A stretch of 9,224 bases of DNA from an uncultured Pseudomonadota bacterium (GTDB lineage Bacteria; Pseudomonadota; Gammaproteobacteria; Burkholderiales; SCOH01). A program made the position numbers and the translations under genes. The DNA lies in the NCBI GenBank assembly GCA_937863215.1, contig CALMFQ010000061.1, forward strand, positions 1 to 9,224, read 5' to 3'. How positions within the stretch are numbered: position 1 is the first letter of the stretch; each line of letters begins with the position of its first letter. Below, in pieces: positions 5,858 to 9,224 of the stretch. A model generated the notes under the pieces. The model saw only the letters and a list, made by a program, of their open reading frames with translations. It did no database searches and had not been told where the DNA came from.

Positions 5858-7651
5858 ATGCGCCATCTCGCCTCTTCCTCTCCCGTGCCCGACGCCCAGC
5901 GCAACGACGCACGCACGATCAGGACATTGCTACCCTACCTGTGGCAATACCGGATCCGCGTAGTGCTGGCACTGACCTGCCTGATCGCAGCGAAAATCGC
6001 CAACGTCGCGGTACCGCTGGCACTGAAGGACATTGTCGATCAGCTCGACACCCGCCATGCGGTAATCGCCACGCCTCTGCTGGCAATTGTCGGCTATGGC
6101 TTGCTGCGTCTGGCATCGAGCAGCTTTGGCGAATTGCGCGACGCGATTTTCGCCAAGGTCACACAGGGTGCGATCCGTGCCATTGCGTTGCAGGTATTCA
6201 AGCATCTGCACGCTTTGAGCCTGCGCTTTCATCTGTCGCGCCAGACCGGCGGCATGAGCCGCGACATTGAGCGCGGTACGCGCGGCATTGCTTTCCTGCT
6301 GAATTTCACGCTGTTCAACATTCTGCCGACGCTGGTGGAAATCGCGCTGGTATCCGGCATTCTGCTGAGCAAGTATTCGATCTGGTTTGCCGTAGTCACC
6401 ATTGGCACAATCGGTATCTATATCGCCTTCACACTGACCATGACCGAATGGCGCATGGTGTTCCGGCGCACGATGAACGACATGGACTCGAAAGCCAATA
6501 CCAAGGCCATCGACAGCCTGCTCAATTACGAAACGGTCAAGTATTTCAGCAACGAAGGCTATGAAGCGAAACGCTACGACGATGCGCTGGCGGTATGGGA
6601 AAACGCCGCAGTACGCAATCAGGTATCGCTGGCGGCGCTCAACGCCGGGCAAAGTGCGATCATCGCAGTCGGTGTAACCATTCTGGTCTGGCTGGCTGCG
6701 GATGGCGTGGCGAAAAAGCAGATGACGCTGGGCGATCTGGTGTTGGTGAATGCCTTCCTGATCCAGCTCTACTCGCCACTGCATTTTCTCGGCTTTGTTT
6801 ACCGCGAAATCAAGAATTCGCTCGCCGACATGGAGCGCATGTTCAATCTTCTGGAACAGGGGGCGGAAATCCAGGACAGCGGCGACGCCCGGCCGTTGGC
6901 GACTCAGCATGCCGCGATCCGCTTCGATCAGGTGGCATTCGGCTATGAGAGCAAACGCCAGATCCTGTTCGACGTCAGCTTCAGCATCCCCGCCGGCAAA
7001 ACCGTTGCGGTGGTCGGTCATTCCGGTTCGGGCAAATCGACACTGGCGCGACTGCTGTTCCGCTTCTACGACGTGGACCAAGGGCAGATCAGCATCGACG
7101 GCAACGATATCCGCAATCTGACGCAGAACAGCCTGCGCAGCCACATCGGCATCGTGCCGCAGGATACTGTGCTGTTCAACGACACGGTTTACTACAACAT
7201 TGCCTACGGCCGCCCCGGGGCAACGCGCGATGAAATCGTCGAGGCCGCCAAGGCTGCGCATATCCACGATTTCATCAGCAAACTGCCGGACGGTTACGAT
7301 ACGGTTGTCGGTGAGCGCGGGTTGAAGCTGTCCGGAGGCGAAAAACAGCGCGTTGCAATTGCCCGCACCATTCTGAAAAACCCGCCGATCCTGATTTTCG
7401 ACGAAGCCACTTCGGCGCTCGATTCGCGTACCGAGAAAGCGATTCAGGCCGAGCTGAAAGACATATCCGCCAACCGCACCACACTGGTCATCGCCCATCG
7501 CCTTTCGACCATCGCCGACGCCGACGAGATTCTGGTGATGGATCATGGCAAAATAGTCGAACGCGGCAGCCATCGCGAATTACTTGAACGCAACGGCAGC
7601 TACGCCCAGATGTGGGCAATCCAGCAACAGGAAGAAACCGATCCGGCCTGA
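5858..7651 (+). CDS. Atm1/ABCB7-type ABC exporter half-transporter
   Basis: A 597-residue fused membrane-ATPase exporter subunit that works as a homodimer in the inner membrane. The N-terminal half has six hydrophobic segments (first ~34-55, last ~265-320). The ATPase half has Walker A GHSGSGKST (387-395), signature LSGGEKQR (491-498), Walker B LIFDEAT (D515, catalytic E516) and the H-loop AHRLS (H547). The motifs HLSRQTGGMSRDIERGTRGI and LLNYETVKYFSNEGYE are strong marks of the Atm1/HMT1 family, whose members export glutathione-linked sulfur, iron-sulfur precursors or metal-glutathione conjugates. The substrate is inferred, and MsbA-type lipid export is less likely. A TTG at 5846 is an alternative start (601 residues). 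Neither start has a well-spaced ribosome site: AGGA at 5842-5845 is 12 bases from the ATG. gmhA follows after 42 bases. Confidence 0.88.
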   Translation: MRHLASSSPVPDAQRNDARTIRTLLPYLWQYRIRVVLALTCLIAAKIANVAVPLALKDIVDQLDTRHAVIATPLLAIVGYGLLRLASSSFGELRDAIFAKVTQGAIRAIALQVFKHLHALSLRFHLSRQTGGMSRDIERGTRGIAFLLNFTLFNILPTLVEIALVSGILLSKYSIWFAVVTIGTIGIYIAFTLTMTEWRMVFRRTMNDMDSKANTKAIDSLLNYETVKYFSNEGYEAKRYDDALAVWENAAVRNQVSLAALNAGQSAIIAVGVTILVWLAADGVAKKQMTLGDLVLVNAFLIQLYSPLHFLGFVYREIKNSLADMERMFNLLEQGAEIQDSGDARPLATQHAAIRFDQVAFGYESKRQILFDVSFSIPAGKTVAVVGHSGSGKSTLARLLFRFYDVDQGQISIDGNDIRNLTQNSLRSHIGIVPQDTVLFNDTVYYNIAYGRPGATRDEIVEAAKAAHIHDFISKLPDGYDTVVGERGLKLSGGEKQRVAIARTILKNPPILIFDEATSALDSRTEKAIQAELKDISANRTTLVIAHRLSTIADADEILVMDHGKIVERGSHRELLERNGSYAQMWAIQQQEETDPA

Positions 7652-7693
7652 TCCGAGCACAGGCCGGCGCCCATTCCGCCCTTTGAGAACAGC

Positions 7694-8275
7694 ATGTACC
7701 AAGAACTGATCAAAGCCCAACTCGACGAAGCTGCCAGCCTGCTGCAGCAATTCGTTTCCGACGCCAGCAATCTGGCCAGTATCGAAGCCGCCGCCAAGGT
7801 ACTGATCGATGCTTTCAAGCAGGGCGGTAAAGTCATTTCCTGCGGCAATGGCGGCTCGCATTGCGATGCGATGCATTTTGCCGAGGAGTTATCCGGCCGC
7901 TATCGCGATAACCGCCCGGCACTCGGTGCCATCGCCATTTCCGACCCGTCGCACCTGTCGTGCGTTGGCAACGATTACGGCTTCGACTACGTATTTTCGC
8001 GCTACGTCGAGGGGGTCGGCCGTGCCGGCGACGTATTGCTCGGCATATCCACCAGCGGCAACTCCAGCAACGTGCTGCTGGCAGTAGAGGCAGCGCGCAA
8101 GCTCGGCATGCGCGTCATCATCCTGTCCGGCAAGGATGGCGGCAAACTGCGCGGCCTGGCCGATGCCGAAATCATCGTCCCCCACTTCGGCTACGCCGAC
8201 CGCATTCAGGAAATCCATATCAAGGTGATTCACATCCTGATCGGGCTGGTGGAAAAAGGCATGCAGTACAGCTGA
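7694..8275 (+). CDS. gmhA: Sedoheptulose 7-phosphate isomerase GmhA
   Basis: A 193-residue cytoplasmic SIS-fold enzyme that converts D-sedoheptulose 7-phosphate to D-glycero-D-manno-heptose 7-phosphate, the first step of ADP-heptose synthesis for the LPS inner core. The phosphate loop SCGNGGSH is at 49-56 and STSGNS at 119-124. The zinc and catalytic residues H61, E65, Q172 and H180 fall at the same numbers as in E. coli GmhA. The HCDAMHFAEEL and ADRIQEIHIK blocks distinguish it from the DnaA-binding paralogue DiaA. A weak GAGA ribosome site precedes the ATG. It is 42 bases behind the ABC exporter on the same strand, with no terminator between, so co-transcription is likely. A hairpin terminator follows. 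Confidence 0.96.
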   Translation: MYQELIKAQLDEAASLLQQFVSDASNLASIEAAAKVLIDAFKQGGKVISCGNGGSHCDAMHFAEELSGRYRDNRPALGAIAISDPSHLSCVGNDYGFDYVFSRYVEGVGRAGDVLLGISTSGNSSNVLLAVEAARKLGMRVIILSGKDGGKLRGLADAEIIVPHFGYADRIQEIHIKVIHILIGLVEKGMQYS

Positions 8276-8297
8276 CCCGGCGCCAAAGCAGCAAATG

Positions 8298-8323
8298 AAA
8301 CAGCCGGGGTTTCCCGGCTGTTT
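8298..8323. terminator. Bidirectional terminator between gmhA and pyruvate kinase gene
   Basis: An 11-bp stem (AAACAGCCGGG at 8298-8308, CCCGGCTGTTT at 8313-8323) with a GTTT loop. On the + strand it is followed by GTTT, making a broken T-run. On the - strand the mirrored arm also ends in TTT. It lies 22 bases after the gmhA stop and 2 bases from the stop of the convergent gene, so it can serve both. Confidence 0.8.
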
Positions 8324-8325
8324 GT

Positions 8326-9224
8326 TTACTTGCGTCCACCCACCTTGATGATTTTCATCGTATTGGTCGTCCCCACCTGCCCGACCACATCGCCAACGGT
8401 CATGATCACCAGGTCGCCCGGCTGCACCAGGCCACTCTGCAACAACTCCAGCTCGGCATCGAGCAGCAGTTGATCGCTGTGCTTGGCGTGGTAGACCATG
8501 TTCATCGGGAACACATCGCGATACAGCGCCATGCGGCGGTAGGCATCCTGCTCCGGCGTCAGCGCGTAGATCGGCACACCGCAGTTGAGGCGCGACATCC
8601 ACAGCGCAGTCGAGCCGGTTTGTGTCAGAGCGGCGATCGCTTTGACCTTCATGTGGTTGGCGGTGAACAGCGCCGCCATCGCAATCGCCTGATCGACGCG
8701 AGTGAATTCGCGCTGCAACAGGTCGCGGTCGAGCGAATAATCGGCAGATTTTTCCGCTTCCAGACAGATACGCGCCATCGCTTCGACGGTTTCCACCGGG
8801 TATTTGCCGGCAGCGGTTTCGGCAGACAGCATCACCGCATCGGTGCCGTCGAGCACGGCATTGGCGACGTCCGATACTTCGGCGCGCGTCGGTACCGGGC
8901 TGTGGATCATCGACTCCATCATCTGCGTCGCGGTAATCGCCAGCTTGTTCTTGTCGCGCGCCATGCGGATCATGCGCTTTTGCAACGCCGGCACGGCGGC
9001 ATCGCCAACTTCAACCGCCAGATCGCCGCGTGCCACCATCACGCCATCACAGGCATCGAGAATTTCTTCCAGATTGACAATCGCCTCGGCGCGCTCAATC
9101 TTGGCAATCAACGCGCCCTTACCGCCAGCGGCACGCAGCAGGGTACGCGCCATGTACATGTCGGCACCACTCTTGGGGAAAGATACCGCCACATAATCGG
9201 CCTGCAGCTGCGCTGCAACCTTGA
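8326..9224 (-). CDS. pyk: Pyruvate kinase, C-terminal part (5' end outside window)
   Basis: About 299 C-terminal residues of the enzyme that transfers phosphate from phosphoenolpyruvate to ADP, giving ATP and pyruvate at the end of glycolysis. The frame is open to the right edge (first full codon 9222-9220), and the TAA is at 8328-8326. Visible are DYVAVSFPKSGADM, the catalytic-barrel strand AKIERAEA, the metal-binding MVARGDLAVEV, the active-site helix ITATQMMESM (8908-8937), DGTDAVMLSAETAAGKYP (about 8798-8850), then the C-terminal regulatory domain ending in TMKIIKVGG. The AVSFPKSGADM wording is closer to the AMP/sugar-phosphate-activated PykA type than to PykF, but I am not certain of the isozyme. 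The N-terminal part and promoter are outside the window. Confidence 0.95.
   Translation of the reverse strand, partial: KVAAQLQADYVAVSFPKSGADMYMARTLLRAAGGKGALIAKIERAEAIVNLEEILDACDGVMVARGDLAVEVGDAAVPALQKRMIRMARDKNKLAITATQMMESMIHSPVPTRAEVSDVANAVLDGTDAVMLSAETAAGKYPVETVEAMARICLEAEKSADYSLDRDLLQREFTRVDQAIAMAALFTANHMKVKAIAALTQTGSTALWMSRLNCGVPIYALTPEQDAYRRMALYRDVFPMNMVYHAKHSDQLLLDAELELLQSGLVQPGDLVIMTVGDVVGQVGTTNTMKIIKVGGRK

Noticed and set aside
5930..7573. 547-codon open frame antisense to the ABC exporter
   Set aside because: Same explanation: a mirror of a GC-rich coding region, with no domain signature or ribosome site of its own.
1..9224. Search by eye for CRISPR arrays, tRNA/rRNA, insertion-sequence ends, neisserial uptake sequences (GCCGTCTGAA), and defence or toxin genes
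   Set aside because: None seen. All substantial coding space is accounted for by known core-type genes.

Overview
The window reads as ordinary chromosomal DNA of a betaproteobacterium, most likely of the order Neisseriales. The evidence is moderately GC-rich sequence throughout, a beta/gamma-type 419-residue Rho, a trxA-rho-rpmE gene run, a zinc-type L31, and DadA, GmhA and pyruvate kinase sequences that closely follow the proteobacterial forms. Order-level placement is my impression of the sequences, not a search result. There are nine complete or partial protein genes packed tightly. I see no tRNA, rRNA, CRISPR array, insertion sequence, phage gene or toxin module, and no gap between genes longer than about 260 bases.

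Layout. At the left edge is the 3' end of a D-amino-acid dehydrogenase gene (dadA, + strand). It converges on a small DUF2249 gene (- strand) that has its own promoter with a well-placed FNR/Anr-type box. Further right on the - strand is a two-gene unit: a large membrane glycosyltransferase of the ArnT/PMT superfamily followed, with a 4-base stop/start overlap, by mobA (molybdenum cofactor guanylyltransferase). Upstream of it on the same strand lie rpmE (ribosomal protein L31), rho (transcription terminator) and trxA (thioredoxin). The rpmE end carries a strong intrinsic terminator and its start a near-consensus promoter. Divergent from trxA, on the + strand, are an Atm1/ABCB7-type ABC half-transporter and gmhA (sedoheptulose-7-phosphate isomerase, the first step of LPS heptose synthesis). 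A hairpin terminator separates gmhA from the convergent 3' part of a pyruvate kinase gene, which runs off the right edge.

How the genes relate. Two loose themes are visible. One is envelope and LPS building (the ArnT-like transferase and gmhA). The other is redox, metal and anaerobic metabolism (thioredoxin, the Atm1-type exporter, MobA, and the DUF2249 protein under a likely FNR-type regulator). The rest is core housekeeping. I do not see an undescribed multi-gene system here. The observations most worth a second look are regulatory: the FNR-type box at exact class II spacing before the DUF2249 gene, a nine-G run inside the glycosyltransferase gene that could allow phase variation, and a C-rich rho leader whose likely promoter sits in the loop of an 11-bp inverted repeat.
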